Position numbers and translations under genes: made by a program. Shown here piece by piece: positions 27,006-39,027 of a stretch of 64,000 nucleotides of DNA (its first letter is position 1; every line of letters starts with the position of its first letter). Location of the stretch: the NCBI GenBank assembly GCA_025331435.1, contig JAIWNI010000019.1, positions 248,001 through 312,000 of the forward strand, written 5' to 3'. The notes beneath the pieces are model-generated. The model worked only from the letters and a program-made list of their open reading frames with translations. It was not told the DNA's origin and ran no database searches. Source of the DNA: Choanephora cucurbitarum. Its lineage: Eukaryota; Mucoromycota; Mucoromycetes; Mucorales; Choanephoraceae.

Positions 27006-28909
27006 AAAAGCGTTTTTTTGCTGAAGAACGATGATGATCTGATGTTGAATCCAGAACTTGTACTTGTGTTCATGAAGTTGAAGATAAGTTTATTTATTGG
27101 AGAAGACATTAAAAGGTTAGGTGATACGATCGTTCGAAAAGAAGGAAAAAGTAAAAACGATTGAGAGAAAGATAACACAGTTTGCTATTTGTATATGGCT
27201 CAGTATAATTACATTCGGTGAGGCTGGTTGAGATTAATTGAGATAAGATGCTAAGCCATATAACAGACAATAGGGAATGGGCAGATTAGTCTGATAATAT
27301 GGAAGAGGTGTTTTGAAAGTACAAGGATCAAGATTGAAGCACAAACTTTTGTTTCTTTTGTTCTGTTTGCTTACACTAATGATCTTATTCTCTGAGTATT
27401 ACTTATCTTCAGTGCTAACTCATAGGATAACAAAGTGGCTGGAGAGTACTCCAAACTGAATTGAGCAAGCCACGAAATAAGCTATTCTAACAGCTTCTTC
27501 TGCTCTACAGTTGAAACATCAGAGACAAACATGTTTGCCTGTATCAAGGTCTGTCAGAGAAGTCAAGGAAGAATACCTGATGAAGGCAAAGTAATTTAAC
27601 AAATAGTGGTATCTGTATTATCCTCTTCGCAAAAGAAACAGGCTGCAAATGAACAATATGACTTTCTCAAGAGATACTGACTAGATCAATATATGCTTTT
27701 TTGAGAGACAATGCATTCCTATTTCTATGCTTTCTTTCCCATTTTTGACTGATGAACACTTTCATAAATCTGAAAGACATCTTGCAAGGCTGAGTAGGAA
27801 TCCTGTAATATAGACTCATCTTTACAAAATTAATTTAATAAAACAAATCCATTAATTATTTCGCAAAACATACTCTCTGGAGAAAAATTCAAGAATCCGC
27901 ATAGATGGTACCCAGCTTTTTCTTCAGAACCTTTGACTACCATATGCTTTTAGATGAACATGTATTAGTCATTCCTATCACCAGAGCAGGGTGTTAGAGA
28001 GCCGTGAAATAAAACACCTTTTGTCAAGGACACAGAGATTAGCTCTCCTGAAATACAAGTCGAAATGTTTTTCTAAGGTGATAGATAGATGTTGATTTTT
28101 GATAGTTTGACATTTATGTTTTGAATACTTTTCTTTTGGTTGAAAGAAAACAAGAAGTAGCGTTTTGAAAATCAGTTCCTATTATCAGCCGCAAAACCTT
28201 ACTTCTGAAAAAGAAAGGGAATGATTTTGCCAATGTCTATAGTGATATATTCCCAAACTTTGATTAAGGGTCTAATAGTGCTGTTATAATAATGTAATGC
28301 GAGTCTTTGTCTCATTGAATTTGACAGCTTCTGGCGGTATATACAAATGTTAATCCCTTTGGGTAAGGTTAGCAAACGAAGTTCCGAGTCAGTACCATGT
28401 TGCTTAATTTTGCATTCAAGTTTCTCATAAGACTCTAACTCTATCATGTTTCGATAATAGGTTATTTTTTAACAAAACTTCAAAAAAGCCTACTTTCTTC
28501 TGACTCAGAATCTTATTGGCGAGATTAAAGAAAACTGCTAACATCTTTCAAACGTTTCAAAACAAGCTTTGCTTCAGCTTTATTTGACAGAAGCATTCAG
28601 ATCATGTTCATATAGCTTAAGATATCACTCTAGATCAGCAGTACTAGTAAAGCAAATCAGAACTCTCTATGCCTTGTTGGATTCCCTTTTAGTAATTCTT
28701 TGCTCAGGCGGAAATGATTCAAGTATCCCTGAGCGACATTTTCAGATGGCATGATTGAAAGAGTTGTGCAAACTATTGCTACACCCAAAGTTAGAGGCCC
28801 GATGTACAAATTGAAATAGCGCGCAAATTCGATATTAAAAACCAATATTTTAGTTTTTTCTTTCCCTTCTTTTTTTAATAAACCTCTCAACCCCTTCTCC
28901 TTCCTTATC
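27006..28909. other. Intergenic region
   Basis: This 1.9-kb stretch has no supported gene. A minus-strand frame at 28199-28447 (82 codons) has no recognisable motif. A C/T-rich tract (about 28858-28900) directly precedes the Unc13-like start codon. The left part may include further remnants of the decayed gene before it. Confidence 0.4.
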
Positions 28910-31900
28910 ATGGCTATGGCTACCGTTACAGCAAAACCAACCGTGAAAAGAGGTCGTGTAGCCAGCAGCAAGAGAACTTCTAGTCGTTCTATTGATCCTA
29001 ATGTTGTTTATGACTATGCACTTCGTTGTGCTATCCGTGCTTACCTTGAACAGACAGACAAGAAATTCGATAGTAATGATATCAGCCCAACCAACTCAGT
29101 CAAGAAAAAAGAGCCCTCACGCCAACTCTCTAATTTGGCTGAAAAGTTTTCTGACAATAGCGAAAAGAAGAATGACAAACTGAATCGAGAAATTGTTAAA
29201 GGCTTAATGCGTCGATTAGAAGATGTTTATAAAGGCAAAGACACATCGCTGCCTGAATACACAGACGAGCGATTCCGTTCAGCTGCTAAGCAACTCAAGA
29301 AACATCTAGACGGACAACGATATCGACCTACAGGCAGTATTATTGATACAGTCATCCTGTTCTTAAAGACAAGTGAAACCGAACTGAAGGCAGATCAACC
29401 TAATCCTGCCATTTGGTATGAGGATCTTAATCGATTTGTCACAGGATACGTAGAACTGGTTATCAGCACAGTTCAGGAAGAATCTCCTTCTTCCGCCACA
29501 CCCGAACTAATGAAAAGTCTTGCCGGTTTTTGTACTACACCCAACAAGAGACATTCACAAAAAAAGCCAGTGACTTACCAACATGTTGCTAATGCAACTC
29601 CACCTAATGCTGAATCTAATAGTGGCGCCGATAAGCGTATTTCGCTTTCATCAACTGTCTCTAATTATTCCCAAATCGAGCAAATGGAAGAATTTCCTAT
29701 GATTGCCACATTAAAACAACTGTTTAATAAGGATCACGATACACACCGAAAAAAGCTTCAGGAATTAAGTTCGATTTGTACCGAATCGGTAAGGGAAAAA
29801 CAAACAAAAACAGAATAGACAATGAACTAATTTTTTTCTTTCTTTATCTTATGGCACAAAGGCTTTATTAAACGATTTCAAGAAATGTATCAACAACGTA
29901 CATACAAATCAACCTTTTCCTGGAAGGAAAGAAGATTTTCCAACTGTTCAAGCTTATGAGAACTGGCAGAAAAAAGAAGTTAAACAGCTACAAGAACTTA
30001 TGAAGTCATTGATGTTGATGAATCCTAATTTAAGCATAGCCACATCTAGTGAAAATGATGTATGTCAATTAGATAAAGAAAAGAAAAATTAGTCTGAAAC
30101 TTACCCACACATACCTTCCCTTTTTTATAGTCTGCTGTCACAGAAAGTGGTGGATTCGCATTCATTCCAAATGACCCAAAGACTTGTTACAGATATCTGA
30201 TGAGTCTGTGCTTAGATACCGACATCGAGAATTCTTCTTCTGTACCTGAATCAGAACGCTCAAAGACAAGTGTTCTTTCGCATCAGTCGGACGAAATTTT
30301 GAGAGAATGTTGGAAGACATGGCGTCTATCTGCTCCTTACCGTGCAGTTGTCTACCTCAGCCTTGTAAAGAATAAGTTCGATCAAGATCAACTCAATGTA
30401 GAGGATATCAACGATGCACTTCGATCATTAGACAAAGTGACAAAAGAGCATGATTTCAATTCATGGGCTACAGCAGATGTAAGTATCTTTTCTTAAGACA
30501 ATTTCTTTTTTACTGTCTGGGCCACTGATGGATACTGCTTCAAAGCGCGATAATGCAATGCGTGCTTTGAAATCCTTAGATTCTACCTTTTTGAAGGAAT
30601 TGGCTTCTGGACTATCAGAATATTGGAAAATTAGGTAAGTGATGCTTTGCTCAAACTGACTCATTATTGTAGCTAATCTTGAGTGTACAGTCCTGGATGG
30701 ATTCAAGATATCATTGAATCTATAGAAAGAATTCAGAACAATCCAATTTATAAAGAGTTTCATACTGATATGACAAGTCAACTAAATGAACTAGAAGAGA
30801 AACTTGAAGTAAGTGTTGCTGTTTTTCTGGGCAAGTACGGGCAAGTTATTCAAATTGAAGTACCGTAGGGTGCTGCTGTCGAAAGATGGAGTCAGATCGA
30901 GAAATTGACCAACAAGAGTAACGAAGATCCTTTGAACAACCTTTTCTCAATGGCTGAAAAGCTCTCTAAAGAACTCAACTCGGTCACCAAAAAGAAATTT
31001 CCCCAGCCTATTATGGGTGTTTTATCTGTGCCTAGTATTGTTATGGCAAGACAGATGCCTTATTTTGCTTTGGAAATGGAAAACTGGGCTTATTCACCTG
31101 ACTTCAAATCATGTCCAATTGATAGTGCCTTTGGGCTGTATGAAAAAGTACTTTATTTAGAAAAGCTCTATGATCAATATGGCCCCAAGTAAGTTTTTTC
31201 TGGTGTTTTTTTCTTCTTTTCTGCTTACTTTTGATCTTGTATAGAACAAAGAAAAGTCTTTTTAAGGTAGAATCATGGTTTTTACCTCATGTCAAACGCT
31301 GGTTGTTTAAAACAAATGAATCAACTATTGAATGGGTCAACAATGCTATTGCACAAGATCAAGTAAGAACCCTATGCTATTGCACAAAATGAAAACTAGG
31401 TAAACTGATAATTAATTCGTACAAGTTTCAATGTTATAGCGAATCTGTTGAACACTCTTCCTCTATCATTGATCTGTTTTCTATGTTTAGTCAGGCTGTC
31501 GAGTTTGTCAACAATTTGCAATGGCCGAATGACTTGCAGCATTGTTTATTTGAAACTTATTTAGCCAAGATCATTGGTGAAGGTATTGAGCATTACTGCT
31601 TTACACTGGAGGATTTGCTTCGAAAGGACATCTATACCAAGCGTGCACTTCCTGGTTCTGCACCAAATTCAAACGAGAGTATTTTGGATAGAGCACGCTT
31701 CCAAATCTTGGGTCAACGTGCCGCCAGCCGAGAAGAAGGCTATATACCTCCTAATTTCATTACGCCCGAACTCTGTATCAAACTCAACAATATGGAAGCA
31801 GCCCGTGGTAAGCTTGATCGACTCTATCAATCCATGCATGTGGATGATGTAGCTCAATATATGCGAGAGAACGACTCTAGCCAACAGCAACAACAAAAGT

Positions 31901-33372
31901 TGACCAAAAACAACAACATACTTTATACCATCCGCGTTGTCCGTGCAGAGAACCTGAAGCCCATGGATAACAACGGTCTTTGTGACCCTTATGTGACATT
32001 TGAAATAGACAACAAGTTTATTACTCGTACACGTACTGTATACGAAACGCTGAACCCTAGATGGGATGAAGAGTTTGATATCTGGTTAAGTGACGACAAT
32101 GCCGTCGATGTCTGTGTGATTGTAAACGACGAGGATTTGATTACAGCAGATGAAGAATGTGGTGTTGCTTGGTTTTCTTTATCACCTAAGCATCAAGATA
32201 TATACCAGCGTGATGATATTGTGCTGAATCTATCGCCACAAGGTACGCTTGTGCTTCGTGTCAGTATGGAGAGTGAAAAGAACGATATCCAATTTTGGTT
32301 TGGTAAAGCTTTTCGTACCCTCAAAACATCCGAGAAAGATGCTGCTGGTCTTATTACAGATAAGGTAAGTTTGTGCGGGCAAAAAAGTATCTTGCGATTC
32401 TGTCTAAGATGAGGTATTCTTTCGTTTTGCATGTAGATGGGACCTTATTTACATTATTGTCTTTCCCGAGAAATAATTGATAAGATTTTGGGCAAAGACA
32501 AAGTTGGCTTCTTTTCATCCTTTAGTCGTGCTGTTATCAGCAAACCTACTGAACCAGACCTTCAAGCTTGTGAGGATGCTATTGCTCCTCTTTTAGACTT
32601 CTTAGAACACAACTTGCGCATCTTGAATGAGAATCTATCAGAGACCAACATGCAATTTGTTGTTTTGAGAATTTGGGATCAACTCCTAAAGACACTTGAA
32701 TGTGTTTTATTACCACCTTTATCTGAACATCTATCTGAAGTGAAGCCTTTGGATGATTATGAGTTGCACATTGTGCTGAAATGGTTAGAGGTAAAAGAGA
32801 GGCAACATCAGTTTTAGAGAAAAACAACTTAACAAGTCAATTCATAGTTATTGAAAATCTTCTTCAATGGCGGTGAAGATGGAGATGCCATTCCTCTCGA
32901 AACGCTAGAGAACACTCAGTACTTTAGTCTTTTATCAATCAATGCTGCCTATCATTTGGACACACAGATGCTGATGGATGGTTACCACCAAGTGGGCCAG
33001 CGTGTAACACCTAACTCTCAGATACTAAGTAAGAAGACAACCAACCGAGCCAAATCCGTCTATCATAGTAAGAACACCATTCGACAAAAGAAGCGAGAGG
33101 AAAAGAAGAAAGAAGACCGAAAATCAGGCATTGACCTGCCTCATGGTGATGCTATTTTGCGTTTGCTTCGAATGCGTCAAGATAAGAATGTGGCTGAATT
33201 CTTGAAGAAGGCTTTTGAGAAGCGTAACTTGAGTTCACTTTCACCAAAGAACGTAGTAGATGAACTGGACGTTAAAGAATCACCTCTACTCACTGAATTA
33301 CAAGAAGAAGCCATAGCAGAAGAGGTTGAACCATCACAAAAAGAACAGCAGGGTGTTACTTTAACAGATTAA
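28910..33372 (+). CDS. Unc13/Munc13-like protein with MUN and C2 domains
   Basis: Ten exons, 28910-29788, 29862-30059, 30131-30478, 30546-30634, 30691-30808, 30869-31188, 31245-31362, 31426-32364, 32437-32790 and 32848-33372, sum to 1295 residues. The N-terminal third is basic and then helical. The MUN homology region spans the middle, with FQCYSESVEHSSSIIDLFSM matching the conserved MHD1 segment. A C2 domain (about 31918-32230) carries LYTIRVVRAENLKPMD, LCDPYVTFEI and NPRWDEEFDIW, with the aspartates of a calcium-binding loop (MD, CDPY, VNDED). The second MUN homology part follows (ETNMQFVVLRIWDQLLKTLE). Family members prime SNARE-dependent vesicle fusion; fission yeast Ync13 acts in exocytosis and cell-wall integrity during cytokinesis. 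The tail is basic-helical. Placement of C2 between MUN halves is the usual fungal layout. Confidence 0.85.
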
Positions 33373-33445
33373 TAAAAATAAAATGTGCGTCTATTTCTTT
33401 TTCTCTTTTTTTTTTTTTTAGTTTTCTTAATTTTATGCATAAAGT

Positions 33446-34460
33446 ATGGCAAGTCAACAAGAACCAAATGTACAAGCGAATCGAGCATTACCTGTGTTTC
33501 TAGACCATGTGAAACAAGCAGTGGCAGCCATGCCACCTGTTACCAAATTTATGCTTTGGACGCCTTATGCTGTCTTTGCTGTAGATCTTGTCATCACACT
33601 ATTTTTTCCTGGTCGACCTACTTTATCCTATTGGTGTTTTCTCGACTTTGATTTAGCCACTCGAGGACTAGAAGGTAAAGATAACAGAAACGCGTAGAGC
33701 TGAAGTTCATATCTGGTTGTAGTATTCCGATTTGTTTCATATCCTTTCGCTACACTTTATCTAACAGACGCTATCATTGTGTCTTTATGGCTAATTCCTG
33801 AGATGTACAAGTTGGAGCAACGTTATGGTTCCCTTAAGCTTTTATATGTGCTTCTAACTTTTCTTACTGTCATACCTGGTGTGGTCTGTTTAGTGATCCG
33901 CCAGGTAGCAATTCAGTCATCGTCCAGCTTGTACTGGGTTCATATGACTTGCAGAGGCATGTATGGTTGGGTAGTTGGTTTGATCTGCTGGTCCTATCTA
34001 TCTGAAGACAATGAAGCTCAAGACAGAATGTAAGCACAACATTTCTCTATTCTTTCTAAAGCACTTATTTTTCCCTTGATAATAGGATTGCTGGTACCAT
34101 TCGCATACCACATCAGTATTGGCCTATGATTGTGTTTGTGATGTTTGTCTTTCTTATACCCGGTAGCTCTGTTTTACTCAACATTTTATGCGGTGTTATA
34201 GGCTACCTTTGTAAGTTGATAGAAATTGCAAATTACTCAAGATACTTATCAACTTCTACTTAGATGTCAAGCAAAAGCTCTCCTTATTGATGCCTTCAGA
34301 TGCTCGGTTAACAGAAATTGAATCCAAAGCCATATTGAGTCCATTAACAAAAGCAGCCAACTTTGTGCCTACAGCAGATACCTCAAACCCATATTTACCC
34401 ATAGTCAATGATCAACCTAGTTCTAGTTTTGCAGGCCAAGGTCATCGTTTGGGTCCATAA
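33446..34460 (+). CDS. Rhomboid-like multi-pass membrane protein (probable pseudoprotease)
   Basis: Four exons, 33446-33674, 33768-34029, 34086-34210 and 34264-34460, give 270 residues. Hydrophobic segments occur at about 30-55 (FMLWTPYAVFAVDLVITLFF), 80-90, 100-125 (LLYVLLTFLTVIPGVVCLVI), 140-160 and 180-210 (YWPMIVFVMFVFLIPGSSVL). The fold hints at the rhomboid/derlin/UBAC2 group: E-x-R-Y-G-S-L before a helix, and a G-rich core GMYGWVVG where active rhomboids have GxSG, so a serine nucleophile is missing. The C-terminal 60 residues are polar. It begins only 73 bp after the Unc13-like stop codon. Its 3' end faces the Ap4A phosphorylase 22 bp away. Assignment to the rhomboid superfamily is tentative; an unrelated polytopic protein remains possible. 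Confidence 0.6.
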
Positions 34461-34482
34461 TAATAAACCTTTATTTTATCGT

Positions 34483-35684
34483 TTAAGCTAATTCAGTAGA
34501 AGCGGCCATTTGACGTTCTGCATCATATTTAGCAGACTGAGGATCCCAAGCAACACCCACTTGAGTCAACATATCCATCAAATTCTCTTGTGCCTCTAAT
34601 GCAGCCAACTCTTCTTCTGTCTTACACAACATTAAGCCAGCAAAACCAAGTGAGTTGATGGAGAACTCGAATGTCTTGCCATTGTGCTCAATTGTAGCTA
34701 CTTCCTTACGACGAGGAATCAACATCATGAATTCTTGAGTCATCAAGAAATTGTAAGAGGTATCCATAGGCAAGGAATTTTCACGCAATTGTTGAAACAT
34801 AGCATCCAAAATACCAAAGAACATTTGGCCCAAATAATCAGATAAGGCTTCCTTATTCTGAGAAGCCTGACGAACGGCATTGCTGTCTAAAGCCATGATA
34901 ACGTGCACAAAAGGAAGTTTGTTAATGGCATAGATTTGGCCAATGTGGCGATCGTGGATCTCATCATATAACTGCTTGATAGGCGGTTGGGCTGATTGAG
35001 AGTATTCTAAAGGTAACACTTGAACATGTTTATGACCTTGGCTATTTCATCCCCAAATAGATTAAGAAAAAAGGGATAAGTACAATATGTTCATTGCCTA
35101 AACTCTTTTTTTTTACCTTGCACCTGATTGATTGCCACAGTTGAAGAAAGCAAGTGCAGGTCGAGACATACCGAAGCCTTGAAGGGCTTGATAGGTTTCG
35201 TACAAATCATTAGGAAAAAGGGGTTCAGTTTGCTTGTGGAATTCTTAGCAATTGAATCGCGTTTAGTAATTCAAACAGATCATGTTTCTTGCAACAGATT
35301 ACCTTTAGTGACAATCAACAAATGGTTTGGGATGACAGCAAACTTGTTGAGCAAAAGACGGTGCTCCTCGGTTTCTTGAATGACAAGAGCGGGGTTAGGG
35401 TTTAAGAATGGGTTAGGCTTTTCTTCTTTTTGTTGGTTTTCCTTTTTGTTTTCTTCCTTCTTGGCAAGTGCTGGTGCTAATGTGATTGTAAACTGTGTTT
35501 CTTGAAAAATAAGTATCAGTTGTCAACACATACACATACATCATTTTCTCGGTCAATTCTTCTCTTTTTCTTTTACCTTAATACCCCCTGATTCCTTAAC
35601 AACTTGAGTGGAATCAAAAGAAATCAAATCGCCACTTTCTTTAGCAGCGTTAAATTTGGTTTGTACTTCTTGAAACAAGTTCAT
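34483..35684 (-). CDS. Ap4A phosphorylase / ATP adenylyltransferase (Apa1/Apa2-like)
   Basis: Four exons, 35577-35684, 35303-35492, 35117-35243 and 34483-35041, give 327 residues, the usual length. Apa1/2 phosphorolyse diadenosine tetraphosphate to ATP and ADP. Seen in order: an N-terminal helix (MNLFQEVQTKFNAAKESGD), TITLAPALAKK, a short Lys/Glu-rich insert, NPNPALVI..EHRLLLNKF, PNHLLIVTKEFHKQTEPL, the segment LAFFNCGNQSGASQGHKH with the HIT-like triad motif H145-K-H147-V-Q149, and FLMTQEFMMLIPRR in the C-terminal domain. The SGAS/QGHKHVQ motif is interrupted by an intron in the serine codon. Histidine H147 is predicted to be the nucleophile region by family knowledge. It is convergent with the rhomboid-like gene. 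Confidence 0.9.
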
Positions 35685-35800
35685 TATGATAATTATGGAA
35701 AGAAGAAGAAAAGGCAACAAAAAGAAGCAATTCGCGTTTTTTTTAGTACACAAAAAAAATACAAAGTCAGAAAAAAAAACATTTTTTTTTAATAGATTAC

Positions 35801-37036
35801 TTAATGTCTACGTCGATAATCTCTATATTCATCTCTACTTGAGCTGCGATGCTTTCGGCTTCGTTCATAGTAATCATCGTATTCATCTCTTTGGTGATGA
35901 TGACGACGATCTGATGGACTCCTTGATCTATAACGATCCTTACTTCTAGATCGATAGTGGTCCCTACTTCTGGATCTGTAACGGTCCCTGCTTCTGGATC
36001 TGTAACGATCTCCACTTCTGGATCGATAATGATCTTTGCTTCTGGATCTGTAACGATCTCTACTACCTCTATCTTCTTCATTGTCTTTTGATCTAGCTTC
36101 GGAAGCGGGTTGTGTTCGATGTTCTCGATCGTACTCTTGTAATTTCTTTTCTAAATCTCGGGCAATAGGTACAGGAATACGAGGTAACATAGTGCCTTGG
36201 AACTTGGGTTCAGTAATCAACATACGGCATAATTTTCCAATTGTGATTTTTGTAGGGTTCTGTCCACTCGAAATCTGAACAACCTCATCATCTTCTAGAT
36301 AATATTGAAACCAATCCCAAAGCTGAGCAGGTGCGCATACATAACGTAAATATAGAAATCCAATTGCACGAATATATCTAAATGCAGAATTTATCTGTCA
36401 ACCAAAAAGCAAACAAAATAAAAGCTGCTATACTTACGGTGAATCCACATGGTCAATCAGATTTTCGATTTGTTTGATGGTTAATCTAAGAGTCCACATT
36501 TTGAATAAACAGCAGAATGCAGTGGAGGGTTGAGTACCTTTGATGAAGGGAGCTGTTAAAAGAGAATTAATACAATATGGTCTTTTTGATTGCGATGTCA
36601 TCAGAATGTATAAAAAAACAGTAAGACCTACTACTACACACACATACACACACTTATATATATATACAACCCGTTTCGCTATGCAAAATGTACCAAACCC
36701 CCAAAAAACAACCAAACTACTTACATAGCACATAAACTACAATGATTTAGATTAGTATGTCAAGCGATAATCAAATGGTTCTCGCGCTAGCCTACCTTCA
36801 TTGTAGATTTCATCCACTATTTCATGAAATGTTTTCTTGTTGCTATCAGATAAAAGTCAGTAAAATAAAAAAACAGAGTAAAGAACGCGCCTCTTTTCTT
36901 GACTTTACTAGAGCGATCGAAAATATGGCGAAGAAAGGATGTTTTGGTAAATGATAGCATTGAGATTCATAGTGGATTCGTTTCCCCATGTCTCTAACGT
37001 ATTGCTCGCTTTCTTGCTTGCTTTTTTAGGATCCAT
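35801..37036 (-). CDS. PRP38-family pre-mRNA splicing factor with RS tail (PRP38B-like)
   Basis: Five exons, 36909-37036, 36796-36842, 36725-36736 (12 nt), 36438-36552 and 35801-36377, give 292 residues. Residues about 15-190 are the PRP38 domain: ETWGNESTMNLNAIIYQNI, KTFHEIVDEIYNE, GTQPSTAFCCLFKMWTLRL, HVDSPYIRAIGFLYLRYV and a segment ending in KITIGKLCRMLITEPKFQGT. From about 220 to the end lies an RS domain made of repeated DRYRSRS-type units, then HHHQRDEYDDYYERS. PRP38 proteins join the tri-snRNP and are needed for spliceosome activation. The TAFCLL plus RS tail composition is closest to PRP38B. The 12-nt microexon restores the frame between EIYNE and SPFIKGTQ. Its upstream partner in the same direction is the Dsc2-like gene. 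Confidence 0.85.
36635..36667. repeat. Mixed CA/TA simple repeat in an intron
   Basis: CA-rich (acacacacatacacacac) and then TA-rich dinucleotides lie in the intron 36553-36724 of the PRP38-like gene. It is a low-complexity tract, useful only as a length marker. Confidence 0.75.
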
Positions 37037-37669
37037 GTTGTAATTAAAGAAAAGGAGAGAAAAGAAAAGAAAAAATTACTTTAGGTTTTCTTGGTCTTTT
37101 TTTTTTTTCTGTTTCAATATCCGCTGTTGGTTTAGCCCCCGAAATAACTTTGCCTGTCAAATAGATGGTTTCTCTTTTGAGTTGTGACCTCTATCAATTA
37201 AAGCCGAATGTAAAAGACCATGCTTCTTTTAGAAATCTGCACTGCTCACTTATTTGCTTCTTTGGCTTTCTTGTTTCATACAGTTTTTAATTACATAAGT
37301 TTGACAACTGACATTAAATAATTTTGTTTCAGGAGACATTGACCACTTTTAGTGCACACAAAATAATAGGTGCAACAAACTAGACAGTCATGCTTTCACA
37401 AAGTGATCTTCTTAGGGATACTACCTGCAGTTTGTGCTTCGTCAGTTCATACAACTACTTCATGTTTCGGTAGATAGGTCGCCGAACATAAATCATAATT
37501 GCAATTTACTTCCGATAGCAGTAAAAGCAATGAATGGACTGAGTAATGCAAATTATGTATAGACATAGAAGAAAAGATGAGGACAGGATTGTTTGATTCA
37601 TTATTTACAGATATTCAATAAAAATAGAGAAGTGGTTATGTACACACATTAAAAATAAAGAACAAGAAA
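37037..37669. other. Intergenic region
   Basis: These 633 bases lie between the PRP38-like start and the Dsc2-like 3' end. T-rich tracts (37097-37112) sit just upstream of the PRP38-like start. An AATAAA-like element on the minus strand near 37618-37650 could end the Dsc2-like transcript. No further gene is seen. Confidence 0.5.
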
Positions 37670-39027
37670 TTAAGTTGCTCTATGAATTGCATTACTACTA
37701 CTGCTGCTGCCACCCATATCTGATGGTGAAGGTGTGCTTAACATAATTTCCACCGCTCTGTTTAAATTATTATGTGCAGATGATAATGCTCTGATAATTG
37801 TTTCTCTTGGATGATCAGGAAACATGGCCATTAGAACTCTAGTATGTTCAGTTGAAGGAGGCTCAAGGTCTGACCCTGCGACATCTCTGCCTGTGAATGT
37901 ATCAATGTATTCCTTTTTTTTTCTTATGTTAGACTTTCTGGTAGACAAGTACGACTATTTATACTTACTCTGACTGAAGCAGTTCCTTCTCCTGCAGACA
38001 GGCTTTCTTCTATAGATGAACGTGTACTGACACTTGTGTTAGTTGTCCTTCGATTTCTTAGACCAGTGTTGGTAATTGCATCAACAGGTGTTATTCCTGC
38101 TATAAACGGACGTTGAGTTGGTGTGGTGGCAGCAGACCGTGCAATAGGTGATGATACAAGATATGGTTTGATGAGACGCTTAGTTAGTCGTTGTAGTATA
38201 CCTGGAAATCGCCATTGTTTCATATTGGTAATATCTGTTCTATAAAGTGCACCTGCTAAAAGGCCGCACAGCGTTGGCACAAGTGTTTGATAGGATTGAG
38301 AAAATGCCATTTGAATTGCAAGAATATAGAGAAATAGTTTATCTGTCATGACAATGCCAAATATACGGAATCGATATGTAATTGGAATAATGCGATGGTA
38401 TTGATAGAGTGATGAAAAGAGAATAGCATAGCTTCAAGAAGAAAAGAGACAAATGAGACATTGAAATATCAGACATTTGATTCACTTACGGTCCACTTGG
38501 TATACTTTTCAAACCAATTTGAGCACCTACAACAAGAGCACCTATTTCTAGAAAAGTAGCTATTATAGCAGAAAGAGCAATGAATGCCTGTAGAAAGTGA
38601 GTGAGCCGATTGTGATTCAAGCACCCACACTCTCTCTTTTTCTTACAATATATTTAGCACTTCCATACTGTCTCTCTATCACTCGAAGTGTGTACAACAA
38701 CAAGGAACCGAAAAAAACGTCTCCTGAGTTTCCAAAGGCAACATGCGAAGTAAACAATCGCCAAAACTGATCAACTCTTGTTAAGCCTTTATTTTATTTC
38801 TTAAAAGTTGTTCTAGTTTACCTGATGATGTAGTGTGATGTGGGGTGTTAGCTGAAGGTGAAAATACTGCTTCAAGTTAAAGATGGCAGCAAGGATAGAG
38901 CTCATGCCAACAAACAAGACTAGGAATTTTGTTACGGGCACATTGTAAAATCCTAGTTATTTTGTTAGGCTTATTGATATGAGTAGGACTAAGAATACAA
39001 ACCTGCTGGTCCAACTGCTTGCATCAT
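37670..39027 (-). CDS. Dsc2/UBAC2-like rhomboid protein with C-terminal CUE/UBA domain
   Basis: Six exons: 39003-39027, 38822-38952, 38647-38766, 38490-38587, 37969-38431 and 37670-37933, giving 366 residues. The N-terminal half is a rhomboid-like membrane domain: MMQAVGPAGFYNVPVTK, FWRLFTSHVAFGNSGDVFFG, LLLYTLRVIERQYGSAKY, PSGPYAILFSSLYQY and LVPTLCGLLAGALY. There is no GxSG or catalytic His, so it is a pseudoprotease. Residues about 275-345 form a CUE/UBA-type helical domain (EHTRVLMAMFPDHPRETI). This is the architecture of UBAC2 and of Dsc2, the Golgi Dsc E3 ligase subunit. The boundary of the last intron is unsettled: frame continuity needs a 35-nt intron (37934-37968), or the A9 run at 37914-37922 is one base too long for an alternative acceptor. 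Confidence 0.75.
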
